64,000 nucleotides of DNA. Source: Zygnema cylindricum. Its lineage: Eukaryota; Streptophyta; Zygnematophyceae; Zygnematales; Zygnemataceae. The stretch is taken from assembly GCA_037447655.1 (NCBI GenBank), contig JBBHKE010003477.1:327173-391172 (forward strand), written 5' to 3'. A program made the translations under genes and the position numbers. The first letter of the stretch is position 1. Every line of letters begins with the position of its first letter. Below are positions 33,061 through 45,725 of this stretch, one piece after another. Below the pieces are notes generated by a model. The model was not told the DNA's origin. It ran no database searches and saw only the letters and a list, made by a program, of their open reading frames with translations.

Positions 33061-34750
33061 TTAAATAGTGTGGTGTACAGACAGTCATATCCGTACTATT
33101 TTGTACCTTTTTAAATATAAAAGTATAGAATATATAGTAATATGTAATTGCGTAAATATTTTTTGGCATACGAAATGTCAAAAAAACGCGACGGCGTACG
33201 ATTTGAACAATTTCGTACATCTACATGTTTTAGTGTGGATATATTATGTGCCGAAAATTTGTACAAAGCAGTTTACAAATTATAGTTAATGATAAATTAG
33301 TATCATTGTGTACCATAGTTCAAAAGTAGGTGACCGTACGCCCATACAATATGCCTATTATACGCAAAACATACAATATGCCCTTAATACCAATATTGTA
33401 TTGGCCGCAAAATGAAATAAAATAGGAACAGGGTTGAGTTGCACATCGATCGATAGAGAATTAAACGACATGTCTAAATTTTGAAAAAAAATCGGACAAA
33501 CAAAATATTTCTATGAGTTTTGAAGGACTTTTTATTAAACCGTCAGATTTGGACGGTCGGACGGTCGCTGATCAAATTAGGCGATTTAAAAAGATCACAT
33601 GAAAAGCCAATAACACAACTTACGAAAGGACAATCTGTCATATTAGCGTCGGCAATTATGAGGGCCACACTAAATAAAGCCTCAAATTGACCAACCACGC
33701 AGTATGAGACGATAAAAAAAAAATACCACACTGCCAAAAAAATTACCAAAACCTACGGACCAACCCTGTTGGTGGCTGCAAAACAACTTTCCGAAAAAGC
33801 TATGAACTGCCTGTTCTCTCTCTCTCGTCGCACTCTCACCGCTCTCCACCGCGCTCAATTTAACTCCATCGCAATTATTTCACTCCACCGCACACATTTT
33901 AGCCCTCCACGTCTTCTCCATAAATTCGTTTCCCTCCCCCAAAAACAAAAATCGAACGTTCACACGGTCGAAACGCGGCTGTCAGACGAATGTGTGAACG
34001 AGATTTTTTACGACATGGTTTTTTTCCCTTTTTAGAACGCACAGCCTCATGCTTCCGCGGTTATTAAACATAATTTATTGTACTTTTTAACTTAAAAAGG
34101 TACATTTATGTATGGGCTGACATTGACCGTACACTGTTGTAATTTATAAATCTTTATTTCAGTTAATAGGGGTAAAAATAACTTAGGATATTTTTCCTAG
34201 TAGTCTACTGTAAGACTTACCTTAATTAGTGTTACAGTAGCAAGAGGTACAGTAGAGTGTATCGTACTGTATCGTACTTTTGCAGGGACACGTGTCGGCG
34301 AAATAACGTATGCAGGTTTTTGGAGTAGCGCCGACAATCAGCCATACGCGTCAAAAAGTTGACGATGCGATTCACATGATCGGACGAATGGGATCTGTTC
34401 CGAGTATTCCGGAAACATATGGTACAGCTCGACGGTACCATCGTCGATCGAATTTGTTCCAACGGACGCGATTCACCTGGGACCACAAGCGCGATTCACG
34501 AGGGACCACAAGCGTGATTCGCGTGGGACCACAAGTGACGAAGCACTCAGGTGCTTCGTACTACATGACCACATTGGGTTGGACTTTAGCGGTCACCGCT
34601 GACAAAGCATTTGGAACGTTTTGTGTACGATTAGAACGTTTTGTGTACGGATCAATTTCTGTAAATATCTGAATAACATTAGTTTGTAGTTTAGTGTGAT
34701 AAAAAATAGTGTTCCGTTAATCAGGTTTTAGAAAATAGTAATTAGGTTTT
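33061..34750. other. Gene-free stretch with a dispersed repeat block
   Basis: No confident gene. A 33769-34035 frame (88 codons, serine/arginine/histidine-rich start) has no recognisable domain. At 34480-34575 a GGGACCACAAGTGACGAAGC..CAGGTGCTTCGTAC block matches 49024-49080, before gypsy copy B. Confidence 0.4.
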
Positions 34751-34759
34751 TAAGGTACA

Positions 34760-35110
34760 GTAACGTACTTGTAGGATGCTTTGTCGTTAGTCAGGATAAT
34801 AACCGTAGTAACGGTTACCCGAATTAGTGTAGATCAGTAGATACACACTGTGAGTATATAACTTAGGACTTAGACAATTTTGTAGCATCCAGTTTTGGGA
34901 ATATGATTTTCTAAGGGCAGTTTTTGGGAAACTTCCAGACATCATATCTTATGGTTTACTAGGTCATTTGGGCTGCAATTTTGGGAATTGTCAGTTTATT
35001 GTATTGTGTATCACTGTGGGAAATTTTAAGCATATTGGCTTTCTGAGTCATATTTTGTGTCAGATCTAAGTTGGCTGTTGAGTAGGTACTTTGATAGTTT
35101 CTGCTGTTTT
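34760..35110 (+). repeat. Diverged relative of the 0.6 kb direct repeats
   Basis: Ordered matches to 4710-5290 include AGTGTAGAT, GAGTATA(T/A)AACTT, AGGACTTAG, the CAGTTTTTGGGAAACT block, TTTGGGCTGCAA(T/C)TTTGGGA and a TATTG/TATGGTATACTG block. It ends immediately before the start of the R2-like element. It may be an old solo LTR, or a shared upstream sequence. Confidence 0.45.
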
Positions 35111-38100
35111 TCATGTCTACTTCCACTACTACTGCTGGTTCACCGCCTGCAACGGTGGTTGTAGAACAACACGACCCCCAACTTCACTTGGTGGTTTATT
35201 GGTGTCGGATGTGGTTCCATTAAGCCAACCATCACATCCTCCATCTTTGACCCCTTTACCCCCCACCCCTTTGGTTTTGGAGACGACATCAACTTCTGTA
35301 CCCAATTCGGGGCCTTCTCGAGTTCCATGTCCTGAGTGTGGCAAGTTGTACGCCGCAGAGGCGGGTATCTCAAGACATTCAAAAGCTTGCCCAAAGACCA
35401 AGGCTGACATTCCCCCTTATTCCCCTGAACATCCTACACACCCTCCTGTTCGTCGTCAACCATCTCCGTGTGATTGAAAGTTTGTTCGACGCCTTAATAT
35501 TCTTGGGTGCTATCACTTAGGCTACCAGCGTCCACGTCTCTACACCCGCATTCTGTGTCATCTTCGAGAACCTATCGAAACAGCTTTGCGTCTTCTTTTA
35601 GAGTTATTGGCTAATGATGTTTCAAATGAAGCAGCATGGTATATACTCTTCATGTTTACGCTTTGGGTTCTAATTTTGCCACCCCAACGGGAAGCTAGTG
35701 GAGCTTGTGAAAATAGGGCTCGATGTCAACGCCTTCTGCGTGGCGATTGGGAGTCTTTACAGCAAGGGCAAACGGATCAAGTTATTGGCCTTTCTGTCTC
35801 ACCTCCTCGTTGTCGCGCCCCATTACCAAGTTCTATCGTTAGATTGCACCGAGCTGTCATCCTTGGTCGTTAGGGTGAATTTTCTCGGGATGCGCGAGCT
35901 CTTCGACCTTTCACACCCTCTCCCTCTTCTGAGGCAGCTGTTGACGTATTGTGTTTGTTGCATCCGCCTGCACCTGAGAACATCCTCTCACTTGTTCAAG
36001 GGCAAGATCCTCTTGAATCGTTGTATTTGGATCGTGAAGCCTTTACCAAGGCCCTCATCAAGTCTCCTCACCTTTCCGCGGGCAGTCCCTATGGGATGGT
36101 TTATAAATTACTTTGTGATATCTTTCGTCCTGAGACCCCATCCTAGGGATTCGACCTCCTCTTTAAGGTAGCCTCTGGGATGGCTCGTGGTCACATTCCT
36201 TATAATGTAGTCGTGGTTTCTTTCTGCTGCTCGACTTGTGGCCGTTTCTAAGCCTACAAGGGGGATTCGTCCAATCGCTTTTAACGAAGTTTTGTACCGT
36301 TTGGTGGCTCGTGCTATTTGTATCCAACTCTAAGCAAGGTTTCACGACCATTTTTAGCCGCATCAATTTGGTGTTACTACGAAAGAGGGTTGCGAGGCGG
36401 TTATCCATAGCTTGCGAAATGTTTTAGATCTGCATCCTGATTAGGTGATCATTCAGGTGGAAGTGGCTAACGCCTTGAATACGATTGATTGTAATGTTAT
36501 TTTTCGAGAACTACGACATGCACCTTCACGTATCAACTAATTATTCCCTTTTGTTTGATCTTTTTATGCTCGGCCTAGTTCGCTACTCTTTCCTCTTGGG
36601 GGTCCGTTGGGTGATGTTGCCATTTTAGAGTCTGCAATCAGCACTCGCCAAAGTGATCCTTTAGGGGCACCTCTTTTTGCTCTTGCCCATCTTCAAGTAT
36701 TACGAGCGTCAGCTACAGCCTTCCCCAGTTGTTTATTTCTTTCAGTCGCGGATGACACGCATATCGTGGGTCCGCGCAATAAGGTTTTTTGTGGATTCTC
36801 TCATTCTGCGGACCAGCTTCATCAGATTGGGCTCTCTGTTAAACCATCTAAGAGTGTGGCTTGGTGCCCACAAGGTTTGCCGCCGTGCTCACTCCCCAAC
36901 AGTTTTCGTCTTGCATCTCACGATCAGGGTATCAAGGCTTTAGGTTGCCCTATTGGTGGTACTTCTTTTGTCAACCAAATGGTTCATGGTGCGTTGTTGG
37001 AGGATCTTTCTTACAAGGACGACCTTCCCAAGCTGCCGGATGCACAAGTGGCGTTCTCGATCTTGATTTATTGTTTTGCTCAACGCCCTCTCTATCTTAG
37101 GCGAACTTTACCACCCACGACTTCTTTTTGTCTTCCCTTAAGGATTTTGACGACAAACTTTTGGGTGTGCTTCATCACCTCGTTGGTCATGGAACTTTTG
37201 ATCGTCCGGAGGGGCCCCTCGCTCGTCAGCAAGCAAGCTTCCCTATTTCCAACGGCGGTTTAGGTTTGATTTCCGTAGCCAAAGTTGCGCCAGCAACATA
37301 TTTGGGTAGTTGGGCTTTGGTGGTTCCTACCATCACTTCTCACTTCATTGTGGATGATCTCCCCATTCTGGCGCAAGTTGTCTCTAAGGTGGAGGACGGG
37401 TTATTTCCATTTCACCAAGCTCTCTTTTCTGCTCGTGCGATACTACCCCCGAACGTTCGAAAACCAAGTTCCACCCTTTCATTCTCTCATGGCCGTCACT
37501 AACTTCCAACTTCAACAACGCTTATCTAAGCAAGTTGTTGCCGCTGATTTCGCAAACCTCTTAGAGGCGCTACCTTTTGCTCAAGCGCGTGCTCGTTTAC
37601 GTAGGTGTTGTGGGCCTGGGACAAGTGCATGGCTACAAGCAACACCAACTTTTTTGACACTCAGTCTATCGTCTAACCAATTTACTTGTGCTCTACGCTT
37701 GCGGTTGGGTTTACCTCATCCTCCGCTTTTGGGGGGGGCTCGTTGCGTTTGTAATTAACTTAATAATGCTCAGGGAATCCATTTGCTTCGTTGCTCGCAT
37801 GGGGGGGAACGAACTGTTGCGCATGATTTGGTGCGAGATGCCATTGCTCCCATTGGTGCCGAGGCGGGCTACACTGTCAAACGTGAGGTTTCTAATATAC
37901 TTCCACCTAGGCCCCAATTTAAGGGTTCTCGCTGCCCTCGGGTTGATTTGGGTTTTCTTCATGGTGTTGGGAGGAGGCTTGGCAATGCGATTCTCACCGA
38001 TCCGAAAGGGACACACATTTAATCTCGCGCGGCTTCGCATCAGGTGTGGCTGCTCGGGTTGCAGCGGCTACAAAAGAACGAGACTACGCTAACCAAGACC

Positions 38101-38640
38101 TGTTGGACCAATTTGTCCCATTTGTAGTGGAGAACTTTGGTTCTTTAGACAATTCCTTCAATGACTTACTTCGACAGTATGCGCGTCGAACTTTCGAATC
38201 GCGGGGTCCAGGGAGTCCTCCATCAAGTCTATTGGTTGCGTTTTACCACCAGCCTGTCCGAATTCCACTTTAGCGAGCACAAGCCGCGGCTCTCCTTCGA
38301 CGTAGCACACTTGCGGAAAATCGACGGGGTCTTCCAGACCTTCCGCCAAGGGACCCGGTTCGCATCCATGATCTCCGTGGTTGTGGACCTTAGTTTGTCT
38401 ATAGGTAGTCTAGTCTCGGTTTTTTCATTTTGTAGGCGTTCTCAATTTGTATTTGTTTTGTTTTGGTTTTTTGCTCTTGTTAGAATTTTTGTGTTTCGTT
38501 TCAGTCTTTAGGCGTAGATTACTTTTCTGTGATTCTAGTAGTCTCCAAATGTTTTTTTTTCAGTTTTACCTTTTTTTTACTCAGATGGTTTTGCCATCGC
38601 AATTTTTGGAATAAAGATTGGATTGAACTTTTCTTCAAAC
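35091..38640 (+). pseudogene. R2-like non-LTR retrotransposon, copy 1 (decayed)
   Basis: The open pieces, in order and with frame changes, show the layout of site-specific RLE-type non-LTR elements. An N-terminal C2H2-like finger (CPECGKLYAAEAGISRH, near 35331) comes first. A conserved block follows at 35586-35873. Reverse transcriptase pieces include an RPIAF..EVLYRL fingers motif near 36265, a QSDPLGAPLF region near 36649 and an ADDTHIVG catalytic box near 36745. Then come a C-terminal LRLGLPHPPL block, an LLRCSHGGE..AHDLVRD block near 37785, and a PRVDLGFLHG segment near 37935 that may be the PD-(D/E)XK-type endonuclease. The 3' end has AATAAAG near 38610. At least six frameshifts or stops make it inactive. 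Confidence 0.7.
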
Positions 38641-39461
38641 ACATATGTCGATTTTTAAAAATCTGATGGCTGCGATTGAAGTCCAAAATTCTCAACTCCG
38701 ATTGGCGGTCTAAAATTGAAAAGCCGAGTGGTGAAAAAAGTATCGAACCCTAACAACGATACATGGTGTAGAGGTTTTTAAGCTGTGAAATACGGTCGGC
38801 GAATGTGTATTGTTTTCCGCGGAAAATTTGGTATCCAATACGTCAAAAACAAAACCCTAAGATAATATTTCGCGGAGTATAGAGTAAATCATGGCCGTTC
38901 AATCGACCTAGTTTGCAGTAGGATGCACGAGCAAGTTTTTTCTCGTTTGTACAAAAGGATCTTTCACATTTTACGAGATTTTGTCACATAGTGAATGCAA
39001 AAAATATATTGCGGATTCTCTCTCTAGGCTCTAAAATGTATATCACTCGTTATTGTTCAAATCATGTGATTTAATCAATTATTCCGATTTCTACGTATAT
39101 GACGTGACCGCTAAAAATATTGCAAAAAAACGCGATGTACTTTCTATCTGGTAAACTGAATGGACAATTTACCGGAAATGTACTGTATTTCCTATAAAAC
39201 GTACTGTTTTTACAGAAATGTACGAAATTTGACGAGAACATACGTCGCAGTTCTTAGTACTTTATGTCTAGTAAACTAAACAACAATTTTACGGAACATG
39301 AATGTTATTTTATTGAAAATGTTCGGATATTATCGAAAAGAGGCGTTGAAATGTCACACTATTTGCACGCAGTAAGTTTGATAATATTGGTATCGACGAT
39401 ACCAATGATATCAATAACTATCGGCAATAAGTGTACAAACCGTACAAATAAATGGATGTTC
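38641..39461. repeat. Spacer with a dispersed repeat (39045-39385)
   Basis: 38641-39040 shows nothing recognisable. 39045-39385 is the partner of the dispersed repeat at 24560-24890. No gene. Confidence 0.45.
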
Positions 39462-39466
39462 CGTAC
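39462..39466. other. Target-site duplication CGTAC, left
   Basis: CGTAC directly precedes the 5' LTR of gypsy copy A and recurs at 46980-46984 directly after its 3' LTR. Five bases is the usual duplication length for Ty3/gypsy insertions. Confidence 0.85.
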
Positions 39467-40440
39467 TATAACAGTAATAGCGGATCGAACTTAATCGTAA
39501 AGGGGTATTTAGGTGTTATGATTATAGAGTACTAAATTTGGTAGACGTCCGCAAAAGAATCACGCGATTTTGGAGTTATATATATAAAGTTATAGCGATG
39601 GGTGTATTTAGGCGACAGCGCTGGGTCTAAATAATAAGCGGGTATCATTGAAACGGGTTAAGGGTCAAATTAATAGCGAAATTTCGCGTGCACGTTTCAT
39701 AAAGTTCTAATGAAATGTTTAGTATACAAGGTGGTTTGTTTTGTACAATTTTTAGTATGAAACGTCACTTTCACTTGAGGGAATTCCGCAAAAAGTTTCG
39801 CGTGCGAAATTTTTGACGCACGATCATGCGAAGTCGCGTTTCGTTTGGCGCGCACTTTTGCACGTAAATGTTACGCAGTAAAATGTAGCGTTAAATTGGT
39901 TAGAAATGCTACGTAGTTAGCAAGAGATTTCGCAGGTTTTTGCATTGGTCAGTTCGAGTCCTTGTTGATCAATCATTGGCCCAAGTAAAACCTGTTCAAC
40001 GAAGCGTTGACTGTGGCCTCGCTAGTCCAGGGCGATGATGGATAAATAGTGAAGTCTAAGAGGAGAGTAAACATCTTTTTCTTTGGAAAAGTTGGTGGAA
40101 ATTCTAACTAATCTTGGTCCTGAGCGATTAAAACCAAATTGGAGCATTAGCATTTTGGCATTTTGGCATTGAAATCTCTTACAAACTAAGTAGTGTTTTA
40201 GTAATTAAGAGATAGAATTATTAAGAGTGGAGAGTAGAGGAAAACACTTTAATAAGAATGGTTGAGCCACGAGGGCAAGAGACCAAGCTAATGTGATGTG
40301 GACCTAAGCATCTTCTAATTTAAAGTTTATCTTTATGTGAGTGTTTTCCAATGTGGATGTGTATTTTCCAATGTGTGGAATGTGTGGTTGAAATTGATTG
40401 AAGTAATGGGATTTTCTGAGAGGTTAGAAAACCTATTACA
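39467..40440 (+). repeat. 5' LTR of gypsy copy A
   Basis: 974 bp, from TATAACAGTAATAGCGGATC (ancestral TGTAACAG) to AACCTATTACA. Matches the 3' LTR at 45814-46979 throughout once the inserted MITE is removed, and is a relative of the copy B LTR. Contains several inverted GTTTCGCGTGCGAAA-type words. Confidence 0.9.
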
Positions 40441-40442
40441 TA

Positions 40443-40454
40443 TGGTATCAGCGC
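40443..40454 (+). other. Primer-binding site, initiator tRNA-Met type (copy A)
   Basis: TGGTATCAGCGC, two bases after the LTR. It differs by one base from TGGTATCAGAGC, the common plant site complementary to the 3' end of initiator tRNA-Met. Confidence 0.85.
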
Positions 40455-41223
40455 TTTGGTTAGAAACCAAGGAGAAGTTTGGTCACTCGAATATCGACTG
40501 CCGTGACCGGTGAGGGTGCTCTAACTTGTGTCGGTAGAACCACAATGTGAAGTGGTTGGGGTTTGGAGGGAAACTAAGTGATCACACTGCCAGCGGCCGC
40601 TGGTTAGATGTGGGGCGTGCTCATGTCCTAAAGACTAAGGCGGGGTGGGCAGTGTAGCCACCGCTGAAGCTCAATCCAATTACCTAAGGGCCAAACAAAC
40701 TTGCCTTCTCCTAGCAAAGATTATTGTGAAGAGGGAGGGCTTGAAGCCATGAAGGGTGAGGATGTGAGGATTAGAGAACAAAAGATCATGATGTAGTGGG
40801 AAATGGGAAATTTTCTAATGGTGGAGAAGGAGAGTGGAGCACTTTACTTCTTCAAGTGCAAAGGAGTCCAGAAATGACTTAAAACTTTTCAAACCCTAAA
40901 TTGTTACCTTTGAGAGCTTTTCAATTTTGCTCTTGAAAAATTTATGGTTGAACCTTACTTTTAAGAGCTTTCAATTTTGATGTTGCAAAATTTGTGGGGA
41001 AATTCTTACCATTTGCATCAATGTTTGGGAAATGGAAGAATTTAATTTGCACTAACTTACTTTCAATGTCTTATTGATTTATCAGATTTTGATCTTTTGC
41101 AAAGGATTTCTTAAGGAGAAGAAGTCTAGGATTGGAGCAATCAGAGGAATTCAAACCTGCAACAAATTTCTTTGGGAAATTATATTCTATCTTTCATTTA
41201 CTCGATTTCATTTTTGTGATAAT

Positions 41224-42528
41224 GGTAAATTCTGCATAGAAACGAAAAATGGAAAATGCCTTAAATGTTTTGAAGAAACGTAGTGTGAAATTGGTCAAAA
41301 GATTTAATAATCATGCTGCTGTTGTGGATGAAACAATTTCTGGGTTGAATAGTGAATTGAATTATGTTAAAGAAAATAGAAATGTTTCAAATCAAAAAAT
41401 GGAAGAGCTAATTAATTTAATTCACACCAGAAATGATGTTAATGACCAAAAGGGTGAGAGTAGTAAAAGAAATGTCAGTTTTAGGGAAGATAATCACGAT
41501 AGACGTAAGAAGATAAGGGAACTAAAATTGTCGATCGGTGAAGCACCATCATTTGATGGTAAAACAATTGATGAGTTAGATGCTTGGATTTTTTATTTGG
41601 AGTATTATTTGGAATCTTGAAAATGTGATCGTGATGATTACTCTTCTTTTGCTGCTAGCTGTCTAAAAGGTGATGCTCAAATTTGGTATTACACTCAACG
41701 GAGGTCTAATTTGATTCCTAATAATATTGATTGGGAAACTTTTAAAACCGCAATCGAATCGCGTTTCTTGTCTATCACTTATAAATCCAAAATGGAAGAA
41801 AAGTGGTTGAACTGTAAGCAGAATGGATTTGTGAAAGATTATATTGTGGAATTTGACTCATCTAGCGTTCAAGTCATTGGTTTGACTGATGAAATTGCTA
41901 GGTTGCATTTCTTAAACTATGTGAATCCTATACTGAAATCAAAATTGAAACATCAAAAAATTATTTTTTTGAAGAAATTACAAGATTTGTCCTTGGAATT
42001 AGAGGATCAGTTGGGGTATAATTATGAAACTCGATCACCTAGAGGAAATTTCAATGAAATATGAGAGTGGGGTGAGGAGGAATTTGAGGAAGAAGATCTG
42101 AATGCATGTCTAGCTAATAGGCATAATACCTTCAGGGGAAATCAGAGGGGTGGACAGAGTGTTAATGCAGAAAATAGATTTCAGACTAGAGGGGGCTACA
42201 TTAAGAGTCCTAAACCGAGCATAAACCTAATTTTACCATTCCCACATGCACTATTTGTCAAAAAAGAGGTCATAGGGCATCTGAATGTGCACAACTGAAG
42301 AAAATTAACTGTTATAATTGTGGAGAGGAGGGACATTTCAGCAGAGAATGCGCCAAACTGAAGTAAAAAATCACTTGTTTTAAATGTAGAGGTTCAGATT
42401 ATTACGCTAAGGAATGTACAGATAAGAAATCTCTTAAAACAGTTGATGTCAATGAAGGTCTTCAAGAAGAAATTGCATTATACATAGCTGAACAGGAAGC
42501 CCATGAGGTGGGAAACGGAAAAGACTAG
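41224..42528 (+). pseudogene. gag of gypsy copy A, broken
   Basis: Capsid-region protein of a chromovirus. The ancestral start at 41224 runs into a stop five codons on; a downstream start at 41249 opens 123 codons, ending in TGA at 41618-41620, and the same frame continues at 41711-42064. The conserved gag domain has DAWIFYLEYYLES and a KWLNCKQNGFV block. Three zinc-knuckle units follow at about 42247-42420: two keep the CX2CX4HX4C spacing (TICQKRGH.., YNCGEEGH..), the third is degraded, with a stop before it. The gag frame ends in TAG at 42526-42528. Sequence parallels copy B from end to end, so the breaks can be read against it. Confidence 0.85.
42510..42516 (+). promoter_or_regulatory. Candidate -1 frameshift heptamer GGGAAAC (copy A)
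   Basis: GGGAAAC is placed as G_GGA_AAC in the gag frame, four codons before the gag stop at 42526-42528. The protease frame is exactly -1 relative to gag. The site fits X_XXY_YYZ. Copy B has GGGAAAT at the same place. Confidence 0.65.
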
Positions 42529-42529
42529 C

Positions 42530-43265
42530 TGAAAGTCCTCTGTTCTGTCGACCAGATCTAGAGGTTAAAGAGGTAACTTTGGAGGGCAAGCTAATGAATG
42601 GAAAGGCTGGGATAACTGAATTTATTATGATGCTAACTACAATCTATAGTTTGAACAATCCTTTTGATCAAACTCTTAACAACAGACCTATGTAAGGACA
42701 GTTAAATAACGATGACGCCAAACACAATTTGATAATATTTGAGTCTTTAGTGGAAGGAAAACCATTGAGAGATATGGTAGATTCAGGTGCTACACATAAT
42801 TTTATTTCACATAAGTTTGGTGAGGAAAATAAAATTTCTACAGTCATAAGAGAAAAACCTTTACATGTTCAAGTGGCAAATGGTAATAAGTTCACATTAG
42901 ATTTACAAACTGGCACAATAGAAGTTGATATCATGGGTCATAAAATAAAAGTTGTGTGTGAAATAATGAATTTGGGTAGTGAAGAGCTAATACTGGGAAA
43001 GCCTTGGTTAACTGAACATAACCCTCAAATTAATTGGGAAATTAACACCTTGAGAGTGAAGTCTGAAAACGGTTGGAAGGTTTTACAAGCATTACCTTCG
43101 AAGAAATTGCATAGGAATCATATAAATAACATAACCAAATTGGGATTGGAAGGTTTGATTTCTGCTAAACAATTTAAAAAGCATTTAAAAGATAAAATTA
43201 AACATGTTTTCTTGTTATTAGTAATTGAGGAAATTACTGATAAAAAGGGGGGAAGAAAACACTAA
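42530..43265 (+). pseudogene. Aspartic protease region of gypsy copy A
   Basis: Retropepsin-like protease in the -1 frame relative to gag. The catalytic motif VDSGATHNFIS is intact near 42778-42810, and a later ELILGKPWL block supplies the flap/ILG signature. One stop (TAA near 42691) lies between the frameshift site and 42729; copy B has TTA there. The frame ends at 43265 near a G-run length change (GGGGGG here, GGGG in copy B). It would cleave the Gag-Pol polyprotein in a working element. Confidence 0.8.
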
Positions 43266-43489
43266 CATTGATGTTATTCCTAAATCAGACACCACTAAAA
43301 CTCTTCAAAAACAAAAATCTGATTTTGTAAGTGACATTGATACATCTGATGCTGCTATAAAAGATTTGATTTTTGAATTTAGAGATTTTTCCCAAGTGAC
43401 TTACCCTCAGGGAGGCCACCTCCCCGAGATGTGGAACATGTTATTAACATTGAACTTGGATGTAATCTCCTGTCACATGAATTTATAAG

Positions 43490-44238
43490 CATAGCTTCTT
43501 TGAGCAGGAGGAGTTAAAGAAAATGATCAAGGAGCTTTTGGAGAAAGGACATATTCAACCCAACAAATCACCGTAGGGAGCACTTGTTCTCTTGGAAAAA
43601 ATGAAGGACAGAACGTTGAAAATGTGTGTCGACTTTTGTAGTCTGAACAAGATTACGGAAATTTATCAATAACTTCATTATGATCGCCCCACCATTGACA
43701 GATTTACTTCAGGAGAAGAAGACGTTTGTGTGGGGAGCTGATCAAGAGAGAGCTTTCGAGGAACTAAATGGGAAGTTGACCTCTGCCCCTATACTGGTGT
43801 ATCCTGATCCTGCTGGTGAATTTGAAATCTCAAATTCTGATCACTATTGATGCATCTGATGAAATTCTAAGAGCAGTTATAAGTAAAAAAGTCAGCAAAC
43901 ATTTTCATTCTATTGCTTTTGAGTCCAAGAAATTTAATGATGCTGAAAAGAACTATCCTGCACAGGAAAAATAATTACTTGGAATTGTTCATGCATTAGT
44001 GAAATGGCGTTTTTATTTGCATAAGAAAGAATTTACAGTTCACTGTGATAATAAGGCACTCTCTTATCTACAAAGATTAAGTGATGCACAAATTATGACT
44101 GGCAGACAGGTTAGGCGAATGCAGAAATTAGCATATTTCAAATTTAATGTCAAACATATTCTTAGAAAGACAAATGTTGTTGCAGATCCTTTAATAAGAT
44201 GTTTTGATCCTTTAAGTAGATGTGATGGTTCGAGATGA
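43490..44238 (+). pseudogene. RT/RNase H remnant of gypsy copy A, RT core deleted
   Basis: The first reverse transcriptase motifs (E-E-L-K, G-H-I-Q-P) are present, then sequence equal to copy B jumps from the SLNKIT block (near 43650) straight to the connection before RNase H. Roughly 0.53 kb of copy B (about 53212-53745), including the FIDD active site, is missing. The RNase H part (43840-44210) keeps a TIDASD start and [13 protein letters not shown], but has a frameshift and a stop (AAATAA near 43970). It cannot reverse transcribe. Confidence 0.85.
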
Positions 44239-44380
44239 ATTGTTTTTAGATGCTGTTAGAAATAGTTATGATAAAGATCCTTATTTTGCTGTGATTTGCA
44301 AAAATATTTCGTAAGGGAATTCTAACTCATTGAATAAGAGGCATGTCAAAAACTTTAGAATAAAAGATAATTGACTGTAT

Positions 44381-45725
44381 TTGCGAATAGGGGATAGGTT
44401 ATGCATTCCTGAAATGGGAGACTTAAGAAAACAACTTTTACAGGAAGCCCATGAGCATTTAGGACATCTAGGTCGAGATAAAACTCTTAGTCGGTTGCAT
44501 AGTAGATTGTTTTGGCCAGAGATGGCAAATGAGGTGTCGAAACAAGTGGAAAGTTGTGTCCCTTGCCAAAAGAGTAAACGTAGTGACCAGAAACCTACAG
44601 GTCTCTTAAAACCTTTAGATATCCCCGAAAGACCATGGGAATTTGTCAGTATGGATTTTATTGTCAAGTTACTAGCTACATCTAGAAGAAATGACACTAT
44701 CATGGTCGTTGTCGATAGGTTCAGTAAAATGGCAATCTTTATCTCTTGCAATACTACTCATTCAGTTGTATATATTGCAAAGTTATATTTTGACAACGTG
44801 GTCAGACATCATGGAGTCCCTTTGTCTATTGTTTGTGATAGGGATTCTAAATTTACTTTTGCATTTTGGAAAAAATTGCAGCAAAATTTAGGCACTGAAT
44901 TAAAAATGAGTACCTCTTATCATCCTCAGACAGATGGACAGACAGATTAGATGAACCGTACACTGGAAGAAATGCTTAGGACTGACAGATGGACAGACAG
45001 ATTAGATGAACCGTACACTGGAAGAAATGCTTAGGACTGTTTGCAGTGGAGTTCAGAAAACATGGGAATCTAAACTGCCATTAATAGAATTTGCATACAA
45101 TTCATGTAAACATGCTAGTACGGGATTCTCACCGTTTCAAGTTGCATGCGGATAACAACCGAGAGAAGCATTAGACTTAATAACAGGGGTCACTCAAGAG
45201 AATAGGGGTTATGGAACGGAATTTTGGGAATACATTCAAACGGTTTGGAAAAAAGTTCGGGATGCATTACTGGAGGCATAAATAAGGCAAGAATTAAATG
45301 CTAACAACAAAAGGGGTGATTGGGTGTTACGCACAGGTGACAGGGTTTGGCTTTCTACAACGCATTATAGGTGCAAGTATGAGGGACAATCAGATCCTAC
45401 GGGGAAATTTGCTCCTAAGTACATTGGACCATTTACTGTATTCGAGATGATATCGTCAATTGCTGCCAAATTGGACTTTCCGCCTTCAACAAAAATTCAT
45501 CCAGTAATACAAATCAGCCAATGGAAACCAGCGAATCTTCGACCAACAAAAGGAGAATTGGAGTTTGATCCCTCAATAATTATAGAACCTGAAGTCCACA
45601 GATGGGTAATAGATTGGGTTGGTCAACGGTTTAAAGTCGGCAATACTATATTTCGGCAAGTACAATATCTAGGAAGGCCAAAATATGAGTTGACATTAGA
45701 AGATAAAAATTCTAAGTTTTTATAG
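44381..45725 (+). pseudogene. Integrase region of gypsy copy A, broken
   Basis: Integrase that would join the cDNA to chromosomal DNA. The N-terminal HHCC finger (HEHLGHLGRDK..., CVPCQKSK) and the catalytic core are visible. The first two aspartates lie in SMDFIVK and CDRDSKF; the position of the glutamate reads aspartate (QTD), followed by a stop. A 55-bp tandem duplication at 44929-45038 breaks the frame there. The C-terminal part reopens at 45324-45725 with a diverged chromodomain-like end (VQYLGRPK...TLEDKNS). Confidence 0.85.
44929..45038 (+). repeat. 55-bp tandem duplication in integrase A
   Basis: Two units starting GACAGATGGACAGACAGATT at 44929 and 44984, identical as far as I can read. 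Copy B has a single unit. The length is not a multiple of three, so it shifts the frame. Confidence 0.9.

Noticed and set aside
33769-34035. 88-codon frame as an organelle-targeted protein
   Set aside because: The start looks Ser/Arg-rich but nothing downstream resembles a mature domain and no splice signals extend it.
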